The notes under the pieces are model-generated. The model was not told the DNA's origin. It worked only from the letters and a program-made list of their open reading frames with translations, and made no database searches. Below are positions 28,577 to 36,505 of a DNA stretch of 64,000 nucleotides, piece after piece (positions within the stretch are counted from its first letter, which is position 1; the number at the start of each line of letters is the position of its first letter). A program made the position numbers and the translations under genes. The DNA is from Streptomyces sp. HB132 (GTDB lineage Bacteria; Actinomycetota; Actinomycetes; Streptomycetales; Streptomycetaceae): the NCBI RefSeq assembly GCF_016909575.1, contig NZ_JAFBGA010000017.1, positions 1 through 64,000 on the forward strand, in the 5' to 3' direction.

Positions 28577-29152
28577 TCAGATGTTGACGCCGAAGTCGGC
28601 GGCGATGCCGGCCAGGCCGGAGGCGTAGCCCTGGCCCACCGCGCGGAACTTCCACTCGCTGCCGTGGCGGTAGAGCTCGCCGAAGACCATGGCGGTCTCG
28701 GTCGAGGCGTCCTCGCTCAGGTCGTAGCGGGCCAGCTCGACGCCGTCCGACCGGTTGACGACCCGGATGAAGGCGTTGCGGACCTGGCCGAAACTCTGCC
28801 CGCGCGTGGACGCGTCATGGATGGACACCGGGAAGACGATCTTCGTGACCTCTGTGGGCACGGACGCCAGCTCCACATTGATCGACTCGTCGTCGCCCTC
28901 GCCCTCACCGGTGAGGTTGTCGCCGGTGTGCTGAACCGAACCGTCGGGACTGGTCAGGTTGTTGTAGAAGACGAAGTGCCGGTCGGATACGACCTTGCCC
29001 GCTTCGGTGCACAGCAGGGCGCTGGCGTCGAGGTCGTGATCGGCACCGGTGGTGGTGCGCACGTCCCAGCCGAGCCCGACCGTCACGGCGGTGAGGCCGG
29101 GGGCCTCCTTGCTGAGCGATACGTTGCCGCCCTTGGACAGGCTGACTCCCAC
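28577..29152 (-). CDS. TerD family stress protein
   Basis: The 191-residue TerD-domain protein has the calcium-binding-type segments [46 protein letters not shown] and [15 protein letters not shown]. TerD proteins are linked to tellurite, oxidative stress and phage tolerance; in Streptomyces, TerD paralogues affect development. The start is GTG at 29152 ([10 protein letters not shown]) because GGAGG lies at the right distance. It is divergent from a TatB-like gene with a TTGCGCAACT motif in between. Confidence 0.92.
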   Translation of the reverse strand: MGVSLSKGGNVSLSKEAPGLTAVTVGLGWDVRTTTGADHDLDASALLCTEAGKVVSDRHFVFYNNLTSPDGSVQHTGDNLTGEGEGDDESINVELASVPTEVTKIVFPVSIHDASTRGQSFGQVRNAFIRVVNRSDGVELARYDLSEDASTETAMVFGELYRHGSEWKFRAVGQGYASGLAGIAADFGVNI

Positions 29153-29225
29153 GAGTGTTCCTCCATTGCTCTGGTCTGTGTCGTCATCCGGTCCAACGCC
29201 GGAGCGGTCACGATGGTTCCATCGA

Positions 29226-29235
29226 TTGCGCAACT
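29226..29235. promoter_or_regulatory. TTGCGCAACT motif, copy 1 (terD / TatB-like divergent region)
   Basis: The core TTGCGCAA is a perfect palindrome. The same ten bases recur near 30479, and a one-base variant occurs at 29824, all within 1.3 kb and all in upstream regions. This suggests a common regulator. Confidence 0.5.
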
Positions 29236-29305
29236 TTGAAACTATGGATGACGACGATGGCCGTCCCGGCGGCGCGGGGGCCCCGGCGGCCCGGGAGGTG
29301 GCGAC

Positions 29306-29761
29306 TTGTTCGCCGATGTGGGTTTTCTGGAACTGGTCACGCTCGTGGTCCTCGCCCTGGTGCTGTTCGGCCCGGACAAGCTGCCCCAGGCGATCAGGAC
29401 CGTATCCGGGTTCGTCCGGAAGTTCCGGGAGTTCTCGGAGAGTGCGAAACAGGAGGTGCGGACCGGGCTGGGTCCGGACTTCGAGGACTTCGAGTTCGAG
29501 GACCTGGATCCGCGCGCTTTCGTGCGCAAGCATGTGCTGAGCGACGACGGTCCTGGGCTCGACGCCGTTCGCGACGCCCTGGACCCGCGCCCCGAGCTGG
29601 ACGAGGTCATGAGGGCGGTGCGGGAGGCGGCCGGCGCCGAGCCGGTCCGCGACTCCCCGGCGGCGCCCTCTGCCCCGCCCCGCCCGGAGGGGGACCGTGT
29701 CTCTCCGCGCAAGGGCGGGGTGGCGGCCGGACGCCCTCCGTTCGACCCTGACGCCACCTGA
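29306..29761 (+). CDS. TatB-like Sec-independent translocase component
   Basis: The 151-residue protein has one N-terminal membrane helix (about residues 7-22, [20 protein letters not shown]), the FGPDKLP hinge and an amphipathic helix, followed by an acidic, Pro-rich tail. This is the TatA/B architecture; length and tail favour TatB. It starts at TTG (29306) with GGGAGG seven bases before. No TatC is in the window, so it must use a TatC encoded elsewhere or act separately. It sits divergent from terD. Confidence 0.82.
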   Translation: MFADVGFLELVTLVVLALVLFGPDKLPQAIRTVSGFVRKFREFSESAKQEVRTGLGPDFEDFEFEDLDPRAFVRKHVLSDDGPGLDAVRDALDPRPELDEVMRAVREAAGAEPVRDSPAAPSAPPRPEGDRVSPRKGGVAAGRPPFDPDAT

Positions 29762-29823
29762 CCCGGGCGGGTGATGCCGGACCTTCGCGTCCCCGCGTGA
29801 CGGACTTCACGACAGTTTAGAAC

Positions 29824-29833
29824 CTGCGCAACT
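29824..29833. promoter_or_regulatory. TTGCGCAACT-like motif, copy 2 (CTGCGCAACT)
   Basis: One base differs from copy 1. It touches a TATTAA -10-like box (29833-29838) that stands five to eleven bases before the candidate ATGs of the next small gene. Confidence 0.45.
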
Positions 29834-29848
29834 ATTAAAGTGATGTGC

Positions 29849-30079
29849 ATGAGTGGAGACGGTACGACGGTGTGGGAAGTCGCGGTGCTCGCCGGAGGGC
29901 CCGCCGACGGGCTGCGGATGAGGGTGGCCGACCGGCCCGGGGTGGTCCAGGTGACCAGCCCCTGCGAGCTGGACGGACCGCCGCCGGGGGTGCGGGTGGA
30001 CGCGCTGTACGTCTACCGGCGCGAGCCGCAGCCGCGAGGTGGGCTGCTGCGCTACGGGTTCGACGCGGCCAGCCCCTGA
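29849..30079 (+). CDS. Small hypothetical protein, 76 residues
   Basis: I do not recognise a named family. The protein (MSGDGTTVWEVAVLAGGPADGLRMRVADRPGVV at its start) looks like a compact beta-rich domain with a conserved-looking VAVLAGGPADGLRM segment and YVYRREPQPRGG near the end. Possible starts are GTG 29840, ATG 29843 and ATG 29849. A TATTAA box ending at 29838 suggests a leaderless transcript. It is convergent with the TatA-like gene, 20 bases apart. Confidence 0.6.
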   Translation: MSGDGTTVWEVAVLAGGPADGLRMRVADRPGVVQVTSPCELDGPPPGVRVDALYVYRREPQPRGGLLRYGFDAASP

Positions 30080-30099
30080 TGCGCGCGCCGGGCGCGGGT

Positions 30100-30402
30100 T
30101 CAGCGCCCCGGGGCGCCGTCCTGCCGGACGGGCCTGTGGGGCGGAGTCGCGCCGTCGGGGTCGGCCGCCGTGGTCCGGGGTGTGACGGGTTCGGTCTGTG
30201 CGGCTGCGGGTGCGGCGGTGGCGCGGGGAGCAGCCCCGGGGGGCGTGCCGTCCTCCTTCATGGCCTTCGTCTCACTCTTGAGGATGCGCAGGGACTGGCC
30301 CAGTGCGCGGGCCGAGTCCGGCAGCTTCTTCGATCCGAACAGCACGATGACCACGATCGCCAGGATCAGCAGGTGCCAGGGTTCCAGTCCGTTGCGGAGC
30401 AT
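30100..30402 (-). CDS. TatA-like Sec-independent translocase component
   Basis: The 100-residue protein has a short N-terminus, a membrane helix ([17 protein letters not shown]), the FGSKKLPD hinge, and an amphipathic helix [18 protein letters not shown] followed by a Pro/Ala-rich tail. These are classic TatA features. The ATG at 30402 is chosen since the family starts just before the helix; GTG at 30408 or a longer frame to 30486 is possible. It has no TatC partner here. Its upstream region contains the third TTGCGCAACT motif, shared with the divergent LCP gene. Confidence 0.82.
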   Translation of the reverse strand: MLRNGLEPWHLLILAIVVIVLFGSKKLPDSARALGQSLRILKSETKAMKEDGTPPGAAPRATAAPAAAQTEPVTPRTTAADPDGATPPHRPVRQDGAPGR

Positions 30403-30478
30403 TGCCACCCCGTCCTCTCTCTTGCCGGTGCGGGCGTGCGTCGCGGTGGGTGCGACGTACGCTTCAAAGATTGCTAGA

Positions 30479-30488
30479 TTGCGCAACT
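30479..30488. promoter_or_regulatory. TTGCGCAACT motif, copy 3 (TatA-like / LCP divergent region)
   Basis: It is identical to copy 1 over ten bases and lies between the TatA-like gene and the LCP-family gene. Local A+T content is raised (TTCAAAGATTGCTAGATTG just before), as expected of a promoter. Confidence 0.5.
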
Positions 30489-30551
30489 GTACAAGCGTGG
30501 GGCGGGTTCAGTCGTCCCCTTCGCCGGAGCCGGACGAACGAGGGCGCACAG

Positions 30552-32066
30552 ATGACAGGCAGTCACCGGGCGGCGACGACCACCCGCCGGAGCACCGGGA
30601 CCGCGGCCTCGGGCCGTCGGTCCGGGCACACCCGGATACGGATCGTCCTCGTCACGGCGGTGTCGCTCCTCGTCCTGGTGACAGCCGGTGCGGGCTGGGC
30701 GTACCTCAGGCTCAACGGCAACATCGACACCTTCGGTGCGGACGGGGTGTCCGACGACCGGCCCGCCGCCGCATCGGACGGGCGGAACGTCCTGGTGATC
30801 GGTTCGGACGCCAGGACCGGGGGGAACAGCGAACTGGGCGGTGGCGACAAGAACGACATCGGCCGCTCCGACACCGCGTTCCTGCTGCACGTCTACGCGG
30901 ACCACCGGAACGCGGTCGCCGTCTCCATCCCCCGTGACACGCTGCTCGACATCCCGCCGTGCAGACTGCCCGACGGAAGCTGGACCGAGACCAGGCACCA
31001 GGCCATGTTCAACGAGGCGTACACCGTGGGAAGTACGGCCGAGGGCAACCCCGCCTGCACCCAGAACACCGTCGAGCACCTCACGGGCCTGCGCGTCGAC
31101 CACACCGTGGTCGTCGACTTCAAGGGCTTCTCGGCGCTGACCGAGGTCGTCGGCGGCGTGGAGGTCTGTGTGCCGCAGGACATCTACCAGAAGGACCTGA
31201 ACCCGGGCCGCGCCACCCGCGGGAAGCGCCTCTTCACCGAAGGGGTGCAGACCGTGTCCGGCCAGAAGGCCCTGGACTACGTACGCATCCGGCACGGCAT
31301 CGGCGACGGTTCCGACATAGGCCGCATCAAACGGCAGCAGGCCTTCGTCGGCAGCCTGCTCAAGAAGGTGAAGACCGACGGTCTCACCCCCTCGAAACTG
31401 CTGCCGCTCGCTGACGCGGCGACCACGTCCATGACCGTCGACCCCGGCCTCGGGTCTGCCGACAAACTGGTCTCCTTCGTGATGTCGCTGAAGGACATCG
31501 ACCTGAACGACACCAGGTTCGTCACCGTCCCCTGGCGGTACGAGGGCGCGCGCGTCGCGATCGTCGAGCCGGACGCCGGTGCGCTGTGGGCGGCACTGAA
31601 GGCCGACCGCACCCTCGACGGCGACGACGCCGGCGGTGTGGGCGCAGGAAAGGAGCCGGACTCCACCGCCTCAGCGGACGCGGAGGAGCGGGTCCCGGCC
31701 GAGGACATCTCCGTCACCGTCCGCAACGGCACCCGCGTCACCAGGCTCGCCGCCCGAGCCGCCGACGTCCTGGAGGAGGCCGGCGTCACCGTCACCGGTA
31801 CGGCTACGGCGAGCAGCCAGGACCACCGCACCACGGTGATCGAGTACGGCCCCGGCCACAAGGAGGAGGCCGAGACACTCGCGAGGCTGCTCGGCACGGG
31901 GGAAGTCCGCTCCGGCACCGGCGGCCTGGACGTGGTACTCGGGCGGTCCTACGCCGACCAGGTCTCCGCAACCCCCTCCGCGGTCCCCTCCGGGGTGCCG
32001 GCCGAGGTCACCGAGGGCGCCCGCACCGCGGACGAGGACCTCTGCACCGGACTGTCGTACGGCTGA
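30552..32066 (+). CDS. LytR-CpsA-Psr (LCP) family protein
   Basis: The 504-residue protein has a basic cytoplasmic N-terminus, one membrane helix (about 29-52) and an extracytoplasmic LCP domain (about 75-250) with VLVIGSDARTG, GRSDTAFLLHV, VSIPRDTLLDIP and the Arg-rich motif YVRIRHGIGDGSDIGRIKRQQ. A C-terminal LytR_C domain (about 385-470) follows. LCP enzymes attach teichoic acids or other glycopolymers to peptidoglycan. The ATG at 30552 follows a GAGGGC site. A large hairpin terminates the gene. It is divergent from the TatA-like gene. Confidence 0.93.
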   Translation: MTGSHRAATTTRRSTGTAASGRRSGHTRIRIVLVTAVSLLVLVTAGAGWAYLRLNGNIDTFGADGVSDDRPAAASDGRNVLVIGSDARTGGNSELGGGDKNDIGRSDTAFLLHVYADHRNAVAVSIPRDTLLDIPPCRLPDGSWTETRHQAMFNEAYTVGSTAEGNPACTQNTVEHLTGLRVDHTVVVDFKGFSALTEVVGGVEVCVPQDIYQKDLNPGRATRGKRLFTEGVQTVSGQKALDYVRIRHGIGDGSDIGRIKRQQAFVGSLLKKVKTDGLTPSKLLPLADAATTSMTVDPGLGSADKLVSFVMSLKDIDLNDTRFVTVPWRYEGARVAIVEPDAGALWAALKADRTLDGDDAGGVGAGKEPDSTASADAEERVPAEDISVTVRNGTRVTRLAARAADVLEEAGVTVTGTATASSQDHRTTVIEYGPGHKEEAETLARLLGTGEVRSGTGGLDVVLGRSYADQVSATPSAVPSGVPAEVTEGARTADEDLCTGLSYG

Positions 32067-32090
32067 TCCGGGCGCGGCCCGCGTTTTTGG

Positions 32091-32142
32091 CGGTGCCGGT
32101 CGGCACCGCGGTGCCCCGGCCCCGCGGTGCCGACCGGCACCG
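32091..32142. terminator. Long nested hairpin between convergent LCP and P-type ATPase genes
   Basis: A perfect 21-base inverted repeat (arms 32091-32111 and 32122-32142) has a ten-base loop. Each arm contains an almost complete palindrome of its own (CGGTGCCG-GT-CGGCACCG), so one long hairpin or two small ones can form. GTTTTTGG precedes it. It is suited to ending transcription from both directions. Confidence 0.8.
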
Positions 32143-32183
32143 CGGTGTCTCGGGCCTGCTCGGGGCAGCTGCGGACGCCCCGC

Positions 32184-34868
32184 CTACCGCCCTGTGCCGG
32201 GCCTGTCGTAACGGGACCGGGCGACCGTCAGCGCCACCGTGTACACGGCCAGAACCGCGCCGAGCAACGGGTAGTAGAGGGGTGGCAGAGCGGTCATGCC
32301 CAGCAGCGGTCCGAGCGGGGAGAGCGGCAGCAGGATGCCGATGACGGCCAGGCCGGCAGCGGCCCAGCGGACCGGGCCGGCGGTGCCGCCCCCGGCGGCG
32401 CGGCAGCCGGTGCGCAGCAGCAGCATCACCAGCGCCTGGGTGAGGAGGTTCTCGGTGAACCACCCGGAGTGGAAGGCGGCCTCCCCGGACTCGGCCGCGT
32501 CGTGCAGGGCGAGCGCGAGGACGCCGAAGGTCGCCAGGTCGGCGGCGGCTCCCAGCAGCCCGAAGCCGGTGATGAAGCGTAGGAAGTTGCGCGGCTGCAG
32601 CACCGTCGGCGCGCGGAGCGCGGCGGGGTGGAGCCGGTCGAACGCGAAGGCGAGCTGGGCTGCGTCGAAGCACAGGTTCTGGACCAGGATCTGTGCCGGG
32701 AGCATCGGCAGGAAGGGCAGCATCAGGCCGGTCGCGAGCATCGCGATCACGTTGCCGAGGTTGGACGAGAGCGTGATGCGCAGATAGGTGGCGATGTTCA
32801 CGCTGCTGTGCCGGCCCGAGGTGATCGCGTGGGCGATGGCCGTGAGGTCCTTGTCGGCCAGGACCACGTCGGCGCTCTCGCGGGCCACGTCCACGGCGTC
32901 GCGCGGACAGATGCCGACATCGGCCGCGTGCAGCGCGGGCAGGTCGTTGACGCCGTCGCCGAGGAAACCCGTGGTGTGCCCGTCGGCACGAAGCACGGAG
33001 ATGATCCGGGCCTTGTGCTCGGGGGCGCAGCGCGCGAAGACGGTGGTGCGCCGGGCGAGATCCGCCAGCTCGCCGTCCGTCAGGCTCTCGACGGTGTCGG
33101 CGGAGAGGACGACGCCGGGGTCGAGCCCGAGATCCGTGCACGCGCGGGCCGCCGTGCCCGGGTGGTCACCCGTGAGGACCTTGACGGTGACGCCGCGGTC
33201 CGAGAAGACCTTCAGCGCGTCCGCGGCGGTGGGCGCGAGTGCGTCGCTCAGGGCGACGAATCCGACCAGCGTGAGCCCGCGCTCGTCGGCCGGGGTGTAG
33301 TCGCGGTTGCGGGCCTGCCGTTCCGAGGTGGCGACCGCGAGGATTCTCAGGCCGCTCCGCGCCTCCCGCGCGGCGAGCGCGAGAAGCCGGGCACGCTCGT
33401 CATCGGTCAGCGCGCATCGCTCGATCACGTCCTCCGCGCCGCCCTTGACGACCAACGTGTGCAGACCGAGGCGTCCCGGCCGGCGCACCACCGCTGTGGA
33501 GAGGCGCCGTACCGGATCGAAGGGCAGCGCGGCCACACCTTCGTACCCCAGCAGCTCGTCCTCCTCGACGGCGTCCAGGATCGCCTCGTCCAGGGCGTCC
33601 GGGGTGGGCAGGTCGGCGAGCTGGAGCGTCCACCAGGCGTTGACCCCGGCCCAGTGCAGTACCTGGGGAGCCGGACGGCCCTCCACGTCCAGGGCGTGGC
33701 CCAGGACCGGCCGGTCCTGGGTGAGGGTGCCCGTCTTGTCCAGGCACAGCACGTCGACCGCACCGAGATCGTGGAGCGCCGGGAGCCGCTTGACGATCAC
33801 CCTGTGGTCACGGGCGAGAAGGGATGCCCCCCGGGCCAGTGCGGTGGTGACGATGACCGGCAGCATCTCCGGGGTGAGCCCGACCGCGACCGCGACCGCG
33901 AACGGCAGCGTCTCGAAGCCCCGGCCGCGCAGCGCCGCGTTGGCCATGAGGACCAGCGGCGGGGTCAGCAGCATGAAGCGGATGAGGACCCAGGAGATCC
34001 CGTGCACCGACCGGTCGAACGCACTGGCCACGCGCGGCCCCGGTCCGCTCCGGGTGGCGGCGAAGAGGGTGTGGGCCCCGGTCGAGACGACGACCGCCGT
34101 ACCGCTGCCCGATGCCACACTGCTGCCCTGGAAGCACAGCTGAGGCTGGTCGAACAGTCCGCCCCCCGGCTCCGGCGCGTCGACGGGGTGCTTGGACACC
34201 GGCGCCGACTCGCCGGTCAGCGCTGCCTGGTGCACCGTGAGGCCGCTCGCGCGCAGGAGCCGTACGTCGGCGGGGACGAGGTCACCGGGGCCGAGACGGA
34301 TCACGTCGCCCGGTACCAGCTCGTCGACCGGGATCTCCCGTGACCGGGGCGTCCCGTCCTCGGCCGTGCGTCGCAGTACGGTCGCTGTGGTCGCGACCAG
34401 CTTCCGCAGGGCGGCCACGGACCGGTCGGCCCGGCGCTCCCCGCTCGAGCGCAGGACGCAGCTGACCACCACCAGTGACAGGATCACGCTCGCGGTGCCC
34501 CAGGCCGCCACTGTGGCCGACACCAGTCCCAGACACAGCAGCACCGCGGTGAACGGATCCCGAAGGCTTCCCACGAGACGGCGGGGCCAGGACGCCGTAC
34601 GCCATGACGGCACCGTGTTCTCGCCGAACCGGGTGAGCCGCTCCGCGGCCTCCGTCTCGACGAGCCCGCGGGGCCCGCTCTCCAGCTGCCGCAGTACCTG
34701 GAGGGAGGTGAGTCCGGGCCAGGGCGGCGATCCGTCGCCCGGCCGGAGGTCCGTGCCCGACGGCCGGGGCGCCCGCTGTTCCTCGGGACCCGCAGGATCG
34801 GTACTGCCGGTCGCTGCGGTCTCAGGCACCGAGGTCACGGAGACGGGGGACCGAGGCGTGCGCGGCAC
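32184..34868 (-). CDS. P-type ATPase, MgtA-like (P3B) cation transporter
   Basis: The 894-residue membrane ATPase has the phosphorylation motif CLDKTGTLT, the TGES actuator loop, and the TGDHP and GDGVNDLPAL hinge. The helix-4 sequence GLTPEMLPVIV and ITLSSNLGNV are characteristic of the P3B magnesium-type group. The N-terminal cation-ATPase domain and ten-helix layout are complete. The start is unclear: GTGs at 34868, 34838 and 34829 are possible, all overlapping the upstream arsR gene; GTGCCTGA at 34829 would couple translation. Control by an ArsR protein hints at response to a metal other than, or besides, magnesium. Confidence 0.88.
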   Translation of the reverse strand: MPRTPRSPVSVTSVPETAATGSTDPAGPEEQRAPRPSGTDLRPGDGSPPWPGLTSLQVLRQLESGPRGLVETEAAERLTRFGENTVPSWRTASWPRRLVGSLRDPFTAVLLCLGLVSATVAAWGTASVILSLVVVSCVLRSSGERRADRSVAALRKLVATTATVLRRTAEDGTPRSREIPVDELVPGDVIRLGPGDLVPADVRLLRASGLTVHQAALTGESAPVSKHPVDAPEPGGGLFDQPQLCFQGSSVASGSGTAVVVSTGAHTLFAATRSGPGPRVASAFDRSVHGISWVLIRFMLLTPPLVLMANAALRGRGFETLPFAVAVAVGLTPEMLPVIVTTALARGASLLARDHRVIVKRLPALHDLGAVDVLCLDKTGTLTQDRPVLGHALDVEGRPAPQVLHWAGVNAWWTLQLADLPTPDALDEAILDAVEEDELLGYEGVAALPFDPVRRLSTAVVRRPGRLGLHTLVVKGGAEDVIERCALTDDERARLLALAAREARSGLRILAVATSERQARNRDYTPADERGLTLVGFVALSDALAPTAADALKVFSDRGVTVKVLTGDHPGTAARACTDLGLDPGVVLSADTVESLTDGELADLARRTTVFARCAPEHKARIISVLRADGHTTGFLGDGVNDLPALHAADVGICPRDAVDVARESADVVLADKDLTAIAHAITSGRHSSVNIATYLRITLSSNLGNVIAMLATGLMLPFLPMLPAQILVQNLCFDAAQLAFAFDRLHPAALRAPTVLQPRNFLRFITGFGLLGAAADLATFGVLALALHDAAESGEAAFHSGWFTENLLTQALVMLLLRTGCRAAGGGTAGPVRWAAAGLAVIGILLPLSPLGPLLGMTALPPLYYPLLGAVLAVYTVALTVARSRYDRPGTGR

Positions 34869-35175
34869 GGTCGGTCAGCTGCCCGATCATCAGCCGCACC
34901 ACCGTCACCACGTCGGGGTCATCGACGAAGTACACCTGGCGTCGCCCTTCGCGCCGGGAGCGTACGAGGCCGGCGAGCTTCAGCTTCGTCAGATGCTGGC
35001 TCACCGCGGGCAGGGCTCCGCCCACCCGCTGGGCGAGGCCGCTCACGTCGCTCTCGCCCTCCGCCAGGGCCCACACGATGTGCAGGCGCGGTGGCGAAGC
35101 CAGCAGCCCGAACGCCGCAGCCGCGTCCGCCAGCACCTCGGCGGGCGGATCGTCGGAGTGCCCTGCTGCCACCAT
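34822..35175 (-). CDS. ArsR family winged-helix regulator
   Basis: The 117-residue regulator has the ArsR fold with the recognition helix PAVSQHLTKLKLAGLVRSRREGRRQVYFV. It has no cysteine, so it cannot use Cys-based metal sites; a few Asp/His residues near both ends could form one. The ATG at 35175 has GGGAGAG before it. It overlaps the P-type ATPase start, forming a two-gene operon, and probably represses it. A palindrome lies about 30 bases upstream. Confidence 0.88.
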   Translation of the reverse strand: MVAAGHSDDPPAEVLADAAAAFGLLASPPRLHIVWALAEGESDVSGLAQRVGGALPAVSQHLTKLKLAGLVRSRREGRRQVYFVDDPDVVTVVRLMIGQLTDRAAHASVPRLRDLGA

Positions 35176-35204
35176 CGCTCTCCCGTCCGGCCTGGGCCGC
35201 TGTC

Positions 35205-35225
35205 GGACCCGAAGGTCCCAGTGTA
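35205..35225 (-). promoter_or_regulatory. arsR promoter -10 box and candidate operator
   Basis: On the reverse strand TACACT (35225-35220) is a good -10 box, and the inverted repeat GGACC-CGAA-GGTCC (35205-35218) sits at the predicted transcription start. This is a typical place for an ArsR operator. The -35 region is weak. Confidence 0.5.
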
Positions 35226-35564
35226 GGCGCCGTGCGGAAACCGGATCAGCGGCTCCCGGGCCGCCCGGGGACCGGAGCCCCGGGCCACGGTGCCGAGGCC
35301 CGCGTGGATGACGGGGAGGCATGCGGCACGCGCCGCCCGCTTCGGCAGCCGCCGCCGCGACCGGTGCATCGTCCGAGGTAATGGGGACACGTCGGGCCCG
35401 AGGCGGACGCGGCAAGCGGGGTGTCGCCCACCGGCGGCTGCTTGAGTGTCCCTTCCGGGCGGCAGATGAGTTTCCGTGTCCCGCCGGGTCCACAGCGGGG
35501 ACACGATCGCGTCTGCCGCCGAACAGGCTGGATCGGCCGTCGGGGCCGAAGAGAGAGGTGCGAG
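35226..35564. other. Intergenic region between arsR and the DHFR-fold gene
   Basis: These 339 bases show no gene I can support on either strand. The region must hold promoters for the divergent neighbours, but I can point to no convincing -10/-35 pair for the forward gene. Confidence 0.5.
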
Positions 35565-36203
35565 ATGAAACTGGTGGTGCAGGAGTTCCTGACGCTCGAT
35601 GGTGTCTCCCAGGGCCCTGGATCCCCTGACGAGGACACCGGCGGAGGGTTCGAGAGGGGCGGCTGGTTCGTGCCGTACCTGGACGAGGAATTCGAGCGGG
35701 TGGCCGGCGACTGGCTCGGTGAGGCCGACGCGTTCCTCTTCGGCCGCCGTACGTACCAGAACTTCGCGCGGGACTGGCCGACCATGACCGACCATCCCTT
35801 CGCCGGCATCCTGAACGGCCTGCCGAAGTACGTGGCCTCCCACAGCCTGGCCGAGGCCGGGTGGAACCCGACCACGATCCTGTCCGGCGACGTCCCCGCC
35901 CAGGTCGCCGAACTGAAACGGCGGCCGGGTCGCGAACTGCAGGTCCACGGCAGCGCCCGACTGGCACAGTCCCTGCTGGCCGCCGGGCTGATCGACACGC
36001 TGCGGCTGGTGATCGCCCCTGTGGTGGTGGGCCAGGGCCGACGCCTGTTCCCGGACGGAGGGGCACCGGCCGGTCTACGCCTCGTCAGCCATCAGGCGAC
36101 ACCGGGCGGCCTGTCGGTGCACGTCTTCGAATCGGTCGGGCGTCCGGAGTTCGGGACCTACGGGGCCGACGCCCAGGCCCCGGATGCCGGGACCGGCGTC
36201 TGA
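35565..36203 (+). CDS. Dihydrofolate reductase-fold (RibD C-terminal) family protein
   Basis: The 212-residue protein has the RibD_C/DHFR-like fold with the motifs KLVVQEFLTLDGVSQGPG at the N-terminus, FLFGRRTYQNFARDWP, GSARLAQSLLAAGLIDTLRLVIAPVVVGQGRRLFPDG and a final strand HVFES. Such YyaP/YwjB-like proteins bind NADPH and are annotated as dihydrofolate reductase family, but their substrates are unknown. The ATG at 35565 follows GAGAGAGG. It stands alone as a single gene. Confidence 0.86.
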   Translation: MKLVVQEFLTLDGVSQGPGSPDEDTGGGFERGGWFVPYLDEEFERVAGDWLGEADAFLFGRRTYQNFARDWPTMTDHPFAGILNGLPKYVASHSLAEAGWNPTTILSGDVPAQVAELKRRPGRELQVHGSARLAQSLLAAGLIDTLRLVIAPVVVGQGRRLFPDGGAPAGLRLVSHQATPGGLSVHVFESVGRPEFGTYGADAQAPDAGTGV

Positions 36204-36304
36204 CCGAGCCGACGACCCGCGCGAGACCCAGGTGGCCCGCGCCCCTCACCCCCTGACGTCCCGTCGGCCGCGTCCGCGGTTTCCGTAGCGTCGCGCGCCC
36301 CGGC

Positions 36305-36413
36305 GGGGCGGCCGGGGGGCCGGGGGGGGCCGGTGGGGCGGTCCCTCTCGGGCGCGCGCCCGTACGACGAAGCGGAGGGGACCGGACTCGTTGTCACTGG
36401 GGCCGCCTAGAGT
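36305..36413 (+). promoter_or_regulatory. G-rich tract and -10 box upstream of the DUF4132/MoxR operon
   Basis: Four runs of four to eight G (36305-36338) separated by two to five bases could fold as a G-quadruplex on the forward strand. Seventy bases later TAGAGT (36408-36413) is a good -10 box without a clear -35. The predicted leader is about 85 bases. No gene is supported between 36204 and 36505. Confidence 0.4.
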
Positions 36414-36505
36414 CTCTCCCACTCGTCACGGTGCGTTGCCGCTGACGGGTTTCATCAGCGTGCCGCCGGTTCGGCGGCCGTCCGGGACAACGGGGAGAAC
36501 AGCGC

